DNA of 64,000 nt from Colocasia esculenta (GCA_014218235.1 CM024760.1:8970049-9034048), one strand, 5' to 3'. Positions 41,601-53,447 are shown, numbered from the stretch's first letter. The notes: a model not told the origin generated them from the letters alone. Numbers and translations: made by a program.

Positions 41601-42658
41601 AGAGGGAGAAAGTGCAGACAGTGGGGTGAAGAAGAGAGACAGAGCAGTGGGAGGAAGAAGACGGGAGAGGAGGAAGGAGAAGAGGGAGGCGGTGGGGCTT
41701 CACACCCTCCCTTCCCGGGAGCCTCCAGGCACACACATGCACAGCTGCAACTATTCAGTTCTCCAAAGCAAACTTTTCATTCATTGTTCATCTCCTCTTC
41801 TCATGGCAGTGAGCTATTACATATATAGAAAGGCCAATAGACCATTCTCGAAAGGCCAAAAGACTCTCGAAAGGCCAAAAGACATCAAAATGAAAAGACT
41901 AAAGCAACCTTAAAACAAATGACAAAATAGCAATCTTGTCCCTCACCTGCTAATAAACTTTTCTTACCTTAAATTTAGACTCTTCATTCTAATTGACTAA
42001 ATCAAACTCCACAAAAATAAAAATTACATAATAAAATAAAATTGATGTCAATATATCGCCGGTCGTCTACAGTCTCGAGTCTTGTTCCACGTCCGTCACG
42101 AGTCACGGTCCCCGTCAACTATATTTTGGTTATCGGCGATTCCGAATCCAATCTGTTTGCAGCCCTACTAGGAATGTTCCACTTGTGAAGTTGACATTAT
42201 GCATATGATTTCTTTACCTCCTCTGAAATGTCTGTTCTGAAAATGCTGATGGCAGATGGACAACTTTCTTAACTTATGCTTCCATATCATAGCTTTGAAG
42301 TTGCCTGAGTATACAGCTTTCTTTTGCCCTTGACATGCTAATTTGTCTTTCCTTCGAAGCCCTGCATCTGATTTAAGATAAATATTGCTCTTGTTACTTG
42401 TAAGCCAAGTTCTGTGAATTTTTAGTTTGCCAGTTAACCTAAATTGTTGTGATTAAGCTGACAACACAAGTAGACAAACTGCTTTGTGCAAGCATAAATG
42501 GTGGTGGTGTGTGTTTTCCCACCTATTTCATGGCTCTTTCTAATATATTTTCACTTTTAACTAGGTATTACTGTTTCTTGGTTCCCTTGACGCTGCCTAT
42601 GCTCGTCGTCGCCGTATATTTCCATTGGCTGAGTATGAAAGTCTTCAAGCATGCATAG
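38639..42658 (+). CDS. PIG-Y-like subunit of GPI-N-acetylglucosaminyltransferase, join(38639..38826,42565..42658)
   Basis: Exon 1 has 62 codons plus two bases and ends AG|GTGTTC. Exon 2 starts after TTTTAACTAG and completes an Arg codon, giving SDR-YYCFLVPLTLP. The product is 93 residues. Two membrane segments are predicted, about 22-48 and 66-84, with a short C-terminus ending KVFKHA. The block from YYCFLVPLTLP to the end resembles PIG-Y, the small ER membrane protein that supports PIG-A in the first step of GPI-anchor synthesis (GlcNAc transfer to phosphatidylinositol). An in-frame TAG 12 bases before the ATG supports the start. The phase-2 junction, length and family match agree, so this is the one convincing host gene here. 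The 3.7-kb intron hosts transposons. Confidence 0.82.
39613..39778. mobile_element. small inverted-repeat (hAT-like) MITE in the intron
   Basis: Ends AGGTTCTAAAAACTGG and, inverted, GGGTATTAAAAACTGG, with many CTGGTTCC / GGAACCAG words between. No clear 8-bp duplication found, so boundaries and class are tentative. Confidence 0.45.
40380..42167. mobile_element. 1.8-kb non-autonomous hAT element with GC-rich cargo
   Basis: Perfect 8-bp duplication CTAGGAAT at 40372-40379 and 42168-42175. Terminal repeats TATGGTTGCAAACGGA and, inverted, TAGGGCTGCAAACAGA. The flanks are AT-rich with repeated AATCGGAATTG words. The centre (about 40640-41740) is strongly GC-rich, followed by DNA (41740-42000) that on the minus strand looks like the end of a plant transcript or LTR. 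No transposase. The 394-codon minus ORF over the GC block is Pro/Arg/Ser-rich without a known domain. Confidence 0.87.
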
Positions 42659-43101
42659 TTTGGTTTCATCTCTCTCCGCAGCTGCAATCCATCTGGGAAG
42701 ACAGTAATACTACGTTTATTTTTGATGCCATTCAAAGGTGAAATGGTTACATATGAAAGACCGGAGGAAAGATGTTCCAAGTGCATTAGTGTGGACCATT
42801 TAAGTTCCAAATTCATTGGTGCGGTTGAAGGCTTGAAGCATGGTTCTCCGACACTGGAAAATTGGTTGATTGCACTTATTTGTATGTCTCAGAATCAATT
42901 CATGTGTATTAAAATATAGTATTTCGTTTTAGAACAAAAATTTAATAAGTGAACCTGAGGATTTTGATGCCCCCTTCCCTATGGATGCATTTGTTCCACT
43001 GGTCAGGAAAGAGCTCTCTGTAGCATCCTCACCTTATTGTTGCCTTTTTGCAGTAGCAGCTGAATATGGAATTCCAGTGTGTCAAAAGTACTGCGAAATG
43101 T
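42659..43101 (+). other. probable 3' untranslated region and downstream DNA of PIG-Y
   Basis: No gene recognised. The small ORF at 42722-42919 has no known domain. The transcript end cannot be placed. Confidence 0.35.
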
Positions 43102-43252
43102 GTGTTGCAATGTCCAACTATGTACACGAAAATATAAATTTTGTGACGAAAATCTGATGTTTTGTTCTTTATTTTTGTGTTGCAATGTCCAACTATGTAC
43201 ACGAAAATATAAATTTTGGGACGAAAATCTGATGTTTTGGTCTTTATTTTTA
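43102..43252. repeat. 75-bp tandem duplication
   Basis: GTGTTGCAATGTCCAACTAT starts at 43102 and again at 43177; the two units differ by only a few bases. Confidence 0.92.
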
Positions 43253-43498
43253 AAGCATTAAGCTGTCATGACTTGATTGGATAGGATCTGATTGGGCTTA
43301 ACGATCTATCTATTTTCTACTTTTGCAGGGAATTTTCACCCTTCGCTATGAAATTGAGCTTACCGCAATTGGTAATGCTTGATCAACTAGTGACGGTCGG
43401 TGTTCATACAAAAAGATTAATGTATAAGTCTAGTAATGTTACATCTAATTCTATTTCTAGAGATCTATTTTACGTGGTTTATTGCACGGTATTATGTT

Positions 43499-43673
43499 TT
43501 TTTAGAGTCTAATTTTTTATTTTGACATCTAAATTTCTCTTTTGTCATCTACATTTCTTTTTTAACATTATTTTTGGTGGGTGTAGTGCAGTGAGCTGCA
43601 TTTGGGTGCCAAATTGAAATTTAGATATTAAAATGAAATTTTAAATGTCAAAATAAAAAGTTGGGATCTAAAA
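43499..43673. mobile_element. foldback/MITE-like inverted repeat
   Basis: The left arm with TTTTTATTTTGACATCTAAA pairs with the right arm (TTTTTATTTTGACATTTAAA when inverted), around a short centre at GCAGTGAGCTGC. Arms of about 50-60 nt. No target duplication recognised. Confidence 0.6.
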
Positions 43674-44847
43674 GTCATTAATGAAAATAGTGTAAATTAA
43701 TTAATAGTTTTTATTGTAAAATAGTTTAACGTATATGTAACAGAAAATAATATTTACTATAATAAATTATAATTTTATTTGAGATTAAAAAATAAGTTAA
43801 ATAATGCCTCTTTTTGGTAGACTTTAACAATTAATTTTTGAAAAGATAGTTTCTGTCTTCTATTTTTTTTCTTCCCATTTTACACTTTCGTCAATGCATA
43901 CATTTATTTCTTACCATCATATATGTATGACCACTGCGATAATACTTTAATTGGTTTTCTCAATTTTTTCGTCTATTTTAATCAGTTTTCTCATTTACTT
44001 TAATTGGATTCTACATCTACTTTAACTTATCATTTATATTTTTATTATCTATTCTTACACTTTAATCATATTTTTCTGCTACTTTAACTCATATACATTA
44101 TTAATTTAACAAATTCATGTGTGCTTTAACAGAGAAGTTGGTCTTCTCTATAACTTCAATCACTTATGCATCTTACATTAGACGAAGATACTAGTTAAAG
44201 TAGAAGAGGGAACTAGTTAAAGTATAAGAGAAAACTAGTTAAAGTAGAAGATCAAATTTATTAAAGAAGAAAAATTTTATTAAAAAGAAGAGAAAATCAA
44301 TTAAAGTGTCTGGTCTATTAAAATAGTAATTGTAGTATGTTAAAATAGTAGTTATAATATGTTAAAGTCATAGTTGTTGTTTGTTAAAACTGTTGTTGTT
44401 GTGTGTTAAAGTAGGCGAGTAAATCAGTTAAAGTAGAAGAAAAAATATGTTAACGAAGAAGAGGAAACTGGTTAAAGTATGTGAGATTTAAAATATAATT
44501 TCAAATGTGTTAAAATAAGAGTTAAAAATTTTTAAAGTAACAATTGTTCACGGTCAAAAGACAAAAAAATATTAATCAGATATTGTCAATACAGATCCAA
44601 TAAAATAGAGATTAAAAATTAGCACTAAAAACATCTGAATTTTTTGTGTAGACATTTTTTATAGAACCTATAGTATAGGGTGTTTGGGAGCAATTAAAAA
44701 AAATTATTTCTACCTAAAAAATTATGTTGTGTTCATTTTTACTTTAAATTTAAAATTATGAAAATGTGATGTTATTTGTTTGATAAAAATATCAAAATTT
44801 TTAAAATTTATATTGATATGTTTGGTAGAGAAGACAAGGGGTTCCAC
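43674..44847. other. AT-rich DNA with a GTTAAAGTAGAAG motif run
   Basis: No gene. From about 44185 to 44530 the phrase (A)GTTAAAGTA(G)AAG recurs at irregular spacing about ten times in decayed form. Confidence 0.6.
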
Positions 44848-44852
44848 ACACA

Positions 44853-44901
<49 letters not shown>

Positions 44902-44996
44902 GAACTTGCAGCACGCACCCCCCCCCCCCCCGCGACCGGAGAGAGAGAGAGAGCTGAACTTGCAGCACGCACCCCCCCCCCCCCCGCGACCGGCGT
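44848..44996. repeat. (AC)n(AG)n microsatellite plus duplicated CTGAACTTGCAGCACG unit
   Basis: About 12 CA then about 12 GA dinucleotides, then two copies of a ~52-bp unit made of CTGAACTTGCAGCACGCA, a C homopolymer, GCGACCGG and a GA run. Confidence 0.92.
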
Positions 44997-45090
44997 ATCT
45001 GCACATACATCTCCATGGCCTCCCAGCCGGATCCAGCGTGGGCCAACGCGATGATCATGGTGTTCCACGACACGACGTCACGCGTGCAGA
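44990..45090 (-). pseudogene. single-repeat fragment of a PPR protein gene
   Basis: On the minus strand this reads RDVVSWNTMIIALAHAGSGW and continues EAMEMYVQI, a textbook pentatricopeptide (PLS-type L/S) repeat, normally one of many in organelle RNA-binding proteins. Both sides are low-complexity DNA, so only one repeat survives. It could be a captured or recombined exon piece. Confidence 0.65.
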
Positions 45091-45109
45091 TGGAGGTGGA
45101 CGTGGCGGG

Positions 45110-45623
45110 CGAGGGGCAGGGCACCGGAGTGGAGGGGGGGTGCAGGGTGGGGGACGGGGGGCGCAGGGCGGGGTGGGGGTTCCGGTGGGGGGAGGGGGAG
45201 GGTGCAGGGCGGGGGGGGGGTTCTGGCGGGGGGAGGGGGAGACGCCGAGGCAGGGGATGGCGCAGGGGGGGCGGAGGGGTGCAGGCCGGGGGATGGGGGG
45301 GGCACTGAGCGGGTGGGGGGGGGGCTTGGTGCAGGGCGGGGTGGGGGTTCTGGCGGGGGGAGGGGGGGCGGGGGGCCTTGGTGCAGGGTGTGGGGGGGGG
45401 GGGCTTGGTGCAGAGTGTGTGAGGGGCAGAGTGTCGGAGCGAGGGGGGGGTGCAGGGCAGGTGGGGGTTCTGGCGGGGGGAGGGGGAGGGGGGGGAGGGG
45501 CAGAGCAGGGTTGGGGTTCAGCGGGGGGAGGAGGAGCCGCCGAGGCGGGGGGAGGCACAGGGGAGCCTGCTGGGGCAGGGGAGGGGGGGAGGGCGGGGTG
45601 GGAGTTCCGGCGGGGGGAGGGGA
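45110..45623. repeat. extremely G-rich block with degenerate repeats
   Basis: About 510 bp in which the plus strand is mostly G. Decayed copies of GGTGCAGGGCGGGGTGGGG and TTCTGGCGGGGGGAGGGGG recur every 40-70 bp. Many G3+ runs could form quadruplexes. The long Pro/Ala ORF on the minus strand and the Gly ORF on the plus strand follow from composition. Confidence 0.88.
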
Positions 45624-48600
45624 TGTAACGTCGCGCGTTTTCCGGATCCCGTGGATCCAGGTTTAGCGAGTTTTGTGGCCAATGTGAGGCCCATTAGTGT
45701 TGTGTGTTTCTTACTAGATCCTTACCGGGTTTGGTTTGGGTCCATGTTGGTGTTCAGCTTGCTGGACGCAGTGTGTTGGCGTCCATCGATGAGGACGTCG
45801 ACTGTTGAACTTGGCGTCAAGCTTTGTGGACGTCTAGTTGTGGCGGTCTGGTTAAACGGCCAAAGGGTTGACGTTAACCTGGCATGCCTGTGTTTATGGC
45901 AGACCCGAGCTCTGTTCTTTCTCCTCTCTCTCCTTCCTCTTCCCCCACCTTCACCCTTGAGCTTCTTCGCGAGTTCTGACGGTCGGCGGGAGCTCGTGGG
46001 AAGGCTGTGGTGCGCGTGGTAGCGGCAGATCGGGCGGGGAATGACGGATTGGAGCGCGGTGTTCGTGGGACGTTTCTCGGGTTTCGGCGTGATTCGAGGT
46101 TCTTCGGGAGTTTAATTGCGTTTCTAAGGTAGGGGTCGAGCCCTGTTAGCTTATTAGAAACATTAAAACACGACTTAATCACTTGAACCAGCATTTTTTA
46201 TTGTATTTTCGGATCAAGTCGTACCATGCGGGGTTAAAGGGTGGTTTGATGAATTTAATGTGTAAAGCATGTTGTAATGGGTTGTTTCGGGTTCTGGTAT
46301 GTTAAAGGAACCGCTTATATGTTTTTTTTGTAGTTTAAACGGTTGGAAAACCTGTAGAGCTGGATTAGGGTTTCTACAGGGTTTTAGGCCGGAGAACTTG
46401 GCGTCAAGATCTCTTGTCGCCAAGATCACCAGCCGGGATATAGACGGCTAGATCGCTTGCCGTTTATTTCCTTCAAGCGGCAGTCGATGTTGCCGCCAAC
46501 CTGTGCTGTATCCATGCAGGGTTGTCTACGTAGTTTTCCTGGTTATGAATATATGTGTGATTTTGTGTGCATGACAATGACCGGTGTGAGCCAATGCACT
46601 TGTTATGCTCTTGGAGCATACTGCTCATGTAATGGGCATGTTTTACATGAATAATGAGTGGTGCAAGTAGTGGTTTAAGTATGTGCATGTTGTCCATGTG
46701 TTGGACATGTGGTTTACGTGACTAACGTGTGATACACTAACCAGAGTGTATTATACACGTGTTGACTACGTGGTTTGGACGTGTTGTCTACGTGTTTGGG
46801 CGTTGTGCATATGGTTGTGTGTTTATGGCACAATATGTTATTATGTATTATATGTTAATTATTGTGGTATTGTGGCAATGAGGTTCATGTCTGAACCTAG
46901 CTCTGATCTGTTAGAATCTTTTATAGATTATCCTAGATGGATAATTAGTAAAATATAAATGTGATTATCGTGATTGTGTTTAATGTGACCTCCACTGTCA
47001 CAAGATATTATTGATAGGTCAAATATGATTGGCTATCGTGATCTATATATGTGTTAGTGTGAGTTAGCTTGTAGGTCACCGTGTGACCAATAATAAACTG
47101 TGGTGTTTTATTAATATGGTTAGTGTGTGTAGTTGTGCAAGTTAGCTTGTCCTAGCCTCAAGTTATCTTTAATGGTGATTTGTATAGCGTGATCAGTAAC
47201 AGAAAGTGTTTATGTAAGTATCGTGGTTTGAGCTTGCCGAGTGTGGTGGTCCGGCGCCTATTCCGGAATGCCTCTCTAGTCGGGTACCCCAAGTTCTTTG
47301 TGAGTCAGGCACGTGTGTTTGTTGTGCTCGGGGTTTTGTCCCGGTACTTGTGTTGTACCGTTGAGGTCTGTGTCGTCTTCCTGGACACCCTCACTCCTGA
47401 GTTTGAGTTGTACGTCCGGCTGAGGGAAAGACGGCAGTGGGGGGGCAGCGACTTCCCAGAGTTTGTTCTTTTGTCGCTTGTAGCGCGCTCGTAGTTGGGG
47501 GTACGGGACCAGTAGTCGACACTGGTCCCCAGCTAGTCCTGTTTTCCAGTGCCTCACTTTAGAGTGCTCCGGCCAGAGACTCTAGAGGTGCCAGGCATGG
47601 GCCTGTAGCTATGTGTCTGCAGGTGTGGTGTTGGTTGGTCTCCACAGTTGTTTGACTTCTTTCTATGGAGTGGCAGTTGGACCTTTCGTCCGTGACTGCG
47701 AGGCTGAGAGGTTGTTCTTGTGTTGTGTTGTCCGGGTTGGATATTGGCCTGATCAGCCAGTAGTCCGTTCCCGTGTGGTGGCGTCGCTCTTTCTGACTCG
47801 TGCTTAGTTAGCTCCAGTTGTGGATATGGTGACATCGTTCCCTTCCGACTCGTGCTTTGCTACTTGTCGTGGTTTGTGAGTTGTGACTCGTGGTCGAGGT
47901 TTGACCAGTTCGAGGTGTGCCCTGGTGTCGGCACAATTGTGACTGAGTTATAGTTTGTGTGACTAGCCGGTTAAGGTTTTACCTGTAATGTTGTGCCTAA
48001 ATAAATGTATAATATAATTGTGGTTCAGTGTGGTGTTTACCACCTTCCTGTACCCTTTGTTCGGGTGTTGTGTTGTGGTACCTCAGAGTAGCAGGTACCT
48101 GTTACCTTCGTGGGTTACTTTGTAGTTTTGTGGTGGTACATTGTGTACCAACCTTTCTGGGTACTTGTGTGTTGTGAAAGTCTTGTGGTTTGACTTGCCA
48201 CTTGTTGTATCCTAATTACTTTAAGTAGATCTTTGTTTATAAAATTATTGTGGATTAGTTTGTAATTATTAATTATGTTACCATTGTGGGTAATTTGCCG
48301 ATGAGGCTTGTGGCCTAGGCATATTGTGGTTTAGTAGAGCTGTGCTCCGTGGAGGCCATATGAGACCTTCCACTTGTTGAGTTTTTACTCTTCTTAGGCA
48401 TGATTCCAATTATAGTTTTAGTGTGTTATGGATTGGCTTTGTGGTAGCTAGTCCTATTGCCTTGTGTGTAGTTTTTAACGTAGTAAGGTTTGGAGTATAA
48501 AGGACCAGCTCTTCGTTAGCAGCCTTGTCATTCAAGTGTTGGAGTTTTCCTGTGAAGCTTGCAGCTTAGGCAGTGACTTGCCTATATGGCTTTTAGCTTA

Positions 48601-51310
48601 GGCAACCAGTTGTTGTAATAGTGTGCCAGTGAGACTGTGGTTTAAGCACTTTAGTAGTTGGGCTGACTAATGATGTTATGTTAGTCCTGTAATCCTACTT
48701 TTCTTCTGAGAACTTTATGTTTATTATCATAAGCATGTTTAATTGTTATTTATTGTAATGATGTGAGCATGAAATGGTTTGGCTATTGTTGTTGCCAGTG
48801 AGACCCATTGGGGTTGAGGTGTCTGTGGTTACAGTGTTGTTTTGGGTAGCCCCTACTGAGCCAGTGACTTGTTGAGGCTCACTCCCTACAGTTCTTTTCA
48901 GGGCTTGCCGTGAGTTTGGCTTGCAGCGGTGTTGTGACAAACTTGTACCACCAGCAGTTGTGTAGTAGTTAGTGTTGTATGAGCTTGTGCTCCCTCGGGG
49001 TATGCCCCAGGTAGTTGTACTCTTTTAATTGGACATGTATTAATGTAATGGGACAGTTGTACAAATTTGTGAACAGATATGAGCACATGTACTTTCTTGT
49101 GTCTTATATTCTTGTGGTTTGTCTTTTTTATACATGAATTTAATGTGTAAAGCATGTTGTAATGGGTTGTTTCGGGTTCTGGTATGTTAAAGGAACCGCT
49201 TTTATATGTTTTTTTTGTAGTTTAAACGGTTGGAAAACCTGTAGAGCTGGATTAGGGTTTCTGCAGGGTTTTAGGCCGGAGAACTTGGCGTCAAGATCTC
49301 TTGTCGCCAAGATCACCAGCCGGGATATAGACGGCTAGATCGCTTGCCGTTTATTTCCTTCAAGCGGCAGTCGATGTTGCCGCCAACCTGTGCATGTATC
49401 CATGCAGGGTTGTCTACGTAGTTTTCCTGGTTATGAATATAAGTGTGATTTTGTGTGCATGGCAATGACCGGTGTGAGCCAATGCACTTGTTATGCTCTT
49501 GGAGCATACTGCTCATGTAATGGGCATGTTTTACATGAATAATGAGTGGTGCAAGTAGTGGTTTAAGTATGTGCATGTTGTCCATGTGTTGGACATGTGG
49601 TTTACGTGACTGACGTGTGATACACTAACCAGAGTGTATTATACACGTGTTGACTACGTGGTTTGGACGTGTTGTCTACGTGTTTGGGCGTTGTGCATAT
49701 GGTTTGTGTGTTTATGGCACATCATATGTTATTATGTTTATTATATGTTAATTATTGTGGTATTGTGGCAATGAGGTTCATGTCTGAACCTAGCCCTGAT
49801 CTGTTAGAATCTTTTATAGATTATCCTAGATGGATAATTAGTAAAATATAAATGTGATTATCGTGATTGTGTTTAATGTGACCTCCACTGTCACAAGATA
49901 ATTATTGATAGGTCAAATATGATTGGCTATCGTGATCTATATATGTGTTAGTGTGAGTTAGCTTGTAGGTCACCGTGTGACCAATAATAAATTGTGGTGT
50001 TATTATTAATATGGTTAGTATGTGTAGTTGTGCAAGTTAGCTTGTCCTAGCCTCAAGTTATCTTTAATGGTGATTTGTATAGCGTGATCAGTAACAGAAA
50101 GTGTTTATGTAAGTATCGTGGTTTGAGCTTGCCGAGTGTGGTGGTCCGGCGCCTATTCCGGAATGCCTCTCTAGTCGGGTACCCCAAGTTCTTTGTGAGC
50201 CAGGCACGTGTTTTGTTGTTCGGGGTTTTGTCCGGTACTTGTGTTGTACCGTTGAGGTCTGTGTCGTCTTCCTGGACACCCTCACTCCTGAGTTTGAGTT
50301 GTACGTCCGGCTGAGGGAAAGACGGCAGTGGGGCAGCGACTTCCCAGAGTTTGTTCTTTTGTCGCTTGTAGCGCGCTCGTAGTTGGGGGTACGGACACCA
50401 GTAGTCGACACTGGTCCCCAGCTAGTCCTGTTTTCCAGTGCCTCACTTTAGAGTGCTCCGGCCAGAGACTCTAGAGGTGCCAGGCATGGGCTGTAGCTGT
50501 GTGTCTGCAGGTGTGGTGTTGGTTGGTCCCCAGTTGTTTGACTTCTTTCTTATGGAGCGGTTGGACCTTTCGTCCGTGACTGCGAGGCTGAGAGGTTGTT
50601 CTTGTGTTGTGTTGTCCGGGTTGGATATTGGCCTGATCAGCCAGTAGTCCGTTCCCGTGTGGTGGCGTCGCTCTTTCTGACTCGTGCTTAGTTAGCTCCA
50701 GTTGTGGATATGGTGACATCGTTCCCTTCCGACTCGTGCTTTGCTACTTGTCGTGGTTTGTGAGTTGTGACTCTGGTCGAGGTTTGACCAGTTCGAGGTG
50801 TGCCCTGGTGTCGGCACAATTGTGACTGAGTTATAGTTTGTGTGACTAGCCGGTTAAGGTTTTACCTGTAATGTTGTGCCTAAATAAATGTATAATATAA
50901 TTGTGGTTCAGTGTGGTGTTTACCACCTTCCTGTACCCTTTGTTCGGGTGTTTGTGTTGTGGTACCTCAGAGTAGCAGGTACCTGTTACCTTCGTGGGTT
51001 ACTTTGTAGTTTTGTGGTGGTACATTGTGTACCAACTTTTCCGGGTACTTGTGTGTTGTGAAAGTCTTGTGGTTTGACCTGCCACTTGTTGTATCCTAAT
51101 TGCTTTAAGTAGATCTTGTTTATAAGATTATTGTGGATTAGTTTGTAATTATTAATTATGTTACCTTTGTGGGTAATTTGCCGATGAGGCTTGTGGCCTA
51201 GGCATATTGTGGTTAGTAGAGCTGTGCTCCGTGGAGGCATATGAGACCTTCCACTTGTTGAGTTTTTACTTTCTTGGGCATGATTCCAATTATAGTTTTA
51301 GTGTGTTATG
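45624..51310 (+). mobile_element. LTR-like region with internal tandem duplication (gypsy-type?)
   Basis: Starts TGTAACGTCGCGCG at 45624, resembling plant gypsy LTR starts. It includes a polyadenylation-like AATAAATGTATAAT near 48000 and, near 48875, CTCACTCCCTAC...TTTTCAGG phrases common near Tekay LTR ends. No coding domain is seen in 5.7 kb. 46249-49133 is duplicated at 49134-51310. The SIRE element interrupts the second unit, so the right end lies outside the window. Confidence 0.5.
46249..51310. repeat. 2.9-kb tandem duplication, second unit truncated
   Basis: Unit A 46249-49133, unit B 49134-51310. They align throughout with a 2880-2887-bp offset. Differences are mainly 1-3-base indels and a few substitutions. 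The junction shows ATGAATTTAATG at both breakpoints. Unit B stops exactly at the SIRE LTR start. Confidence 0.93.
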
Positions 51311-53445
51311 TGATGACCAAACTGTCCCCACAATAAATAATTCATTTATTTATATATTAATTTTGATGATTAACAAAATAGTACTAATGGATTACTTGAG
51401 TCTTGAGAACAGGAAATAAAAGAAAAATGAAAGTTCAAGACAATCAGGTAAGTCTCATCTCTCATTCTGTCCAAGTCTTTGTATCGACTTCTTTGATAAG
51501 TAGAACGATTTCCTCTTTGACCGGAAAACTCAAAACAAATCGATATCGCAACGATTCCTTAAGACATCGTAACGATTTCTTTAGACCTCGTAACGATCTT
51601 TAGAACCCGTAACGACTTGACTGTCGTAACGATTTCTTTAGACCTCGTAACGATTTCTTTAGAACCCGTAACGACTGACTGTCGTAACGATTTCTTTAGA
51701 CCTCGTAACGATTTCTTTAGAACTCGCAACGACTCTCTAGCCGTAACGATTTCTTTAGACCTCGTAACGATTTCTTTAGAACTCGCAACGACTCTCTAGC
51801 CGTAACGATTTCTTTAGACCTCGTAACGATTTCTTTAGAACTCGCAACGACTCTCTAGCCGTAACGATTTCTTTAGACCTCGTAACGACTTCTTTAGAAC
51901 TCGCAACGACTCTCTAGCCGTAACGATTTCTTTAGACCTCGTAACGATTTCTTTAGAACTCGCAACGACTCTCTAGCCGTAACGATTTCTTTAGAGTTCA
52001 TAACGATTTCTTTGAAACTCATAACGACTTGATTGCTGTAACGATTTCTTTAGAATTCATAACGATTTCTTTAGAGTTCATAACGATTTCTTTGAAACTC
52101 ATAACGACTTGATTGCTGTAACGATTTCTTTAGAATTCATAACGATTTCTTTATAGTTCATAACGGTTTCTTTGAACTCATAACGACTTGATTGCTGTAA
52201 CGATTTCTTTAGAATTCATAACGATTTCTTTAGAGTTCATAACGATTTCTTTACAGTTCATAACGACTTGATAAGTGTTCATAACGATTTGCTATAACTC
52301 ATAACGATTTCATAAGTCATGAAAGCATCAGGATTATTTATATCGAATTTCTTGCTGTATCAACATAATGCTTTTTAATAGCATTGAAAAGTCAAAGTCA
52401 TATCTTGTCTGTTGACTGCTACGCATTAAATGCTCTCTGATCGTATCTCCCATGCATGCAGACAATATCTTCTATTTCCATGCTACTCTGTCTACGTACT
52501 TTTTTAGACAGAACGGAGCCTTGCTATATATTGCAATATATGTTCCATCTGTAACTAACAATCAACGACAGTCCTAGCTGTCCTCTATTTATTGTTGATA
52601 TGCTTGCAGATATCTGACAAGACTCATCTGTACAATGTTGGATACAAGATACAAGATTCTAAAAATTTTTCTGGCGTGTACTGAAGGATAAAAGACTGAA
52701 GATCAGAAGCTTCCTTGGTGACCAGTCTAACGTACACCAGGATAAGAGACAACGGACACTTCAACGTTCAAATTTGAATGAAGTATAAATAAAAGACTCA
52801 AGACGGAGAGAAGATACAGAAGATAGAGTGAACAAGACTTGCATTTCAAAAAGAAAAATACCATCTCTTCGAGTCTTCAGTAGATTGAAAAGAAGAGCGA
52901 AGCTTCCACTCCAACTTGTTCTTAGCTCTTAGCTCTCAGTGATCAAAGGAGATTTTATTTGTGAGAGCTTGTGTAGTCCTTGGAGAGAAAACCTTGCTAA
53001 ATCTATTTCTCTCTCGGGCCTTGGTAGCTTCAGCTTGTAGCCTGTTAAGCTAGAGTCTGAAGCCTGTTCACACATTTTCTTCTTTAGTTGTGTTCCCTTC
53101 TGGACGAAGGAAGACCTGGTGGTATCCAGGGTGGTCGTTTTCCCTTCAGGTTGAAGGAAGACCAGTTGAGGCTGGTGTAAGGATCCATAAGGGGGATTGT
53201 ACCTTGGTAGTGAAATCCTGAGGTATTGCTCAGGGACTGGACGTAGGTCTCCTGTGGAGAGGAGTTCCGAACCAGGATAAAAATCCTTGTGTCTTGTGGA
53301 TGTGTTTTGTGTGGTTGTTGTCTTATTTGCTCTAACTCTAACCTTGTTATTAAGTTGTGCAATCCCTTCAGTAAACAGGTTTAATCAGAGATAGAAGTTT
53401 TAATAACCCATTCACCCCCCCTCTGGGCTAGCTAGCTGGGCAACA
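51311..53445 (+). repeat. 5' LTR of the SIRE element
   Basis: TGATGACCAAACTG at the start, GGGCAACA at the end, two bases before the primer site. Contains the AACGATTTCTTTAGA arrays at about 51545-52310. Confidence 0.93.
51545..52310. repeat. AACGATTTCTTTAGA arrays in the 5' LTR
   Basis: First a 59-bp unit containing GCAACGACTCTCTAGC, five copies (ends near 51742, 51801, 51860, 51919 and 51978). Then a ~79-bp unit containing CATAACGACTTGATTGCTG, three copies. Each is built from a shorter ~19-bp sub-unit. It lies in the U3-like part of the LTR. Confidence 0.93.
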
Positions 53446-53447
53446 AG

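Larger units (their letters stand above)
38827..42564 (+). other. intron of the PIG-Y-like gene
   Basis: GT at 38827-38828, AG at 42563-42564. Mostly AT-rich. Contains a small inverted-repeat element (39613-39778) and a hAT element (40380-42167). No other exon is recognised. Confidence 0.75.

Noticed and set aside
40558..41742. 394-codon minus ORF and 211-codon plus ORF
   Set aside because: Both strands are open because the segment is GC-rich; Pro/Arg/Ser-rich composition with no conserved domain.
45055..45628. Pro-rich minus ORF and Gly-rich plus ORF
   Set aside because: Produced by G-rich repeats; only the PPR-like stretch at the end is meaningful.
47180..50314. Paired ORFs in the 2.9-kb duplication (47180-47494 and 50075-50314)
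   Set aside because: The frame is not preserved between the two units, so coding is unlikely.
51545..52310. CRISPR-like regular repeats
   Set aside because: Repeats are contiguous with no unique spacers, duplicated in both LTRs of a copia element, in plant DNA.
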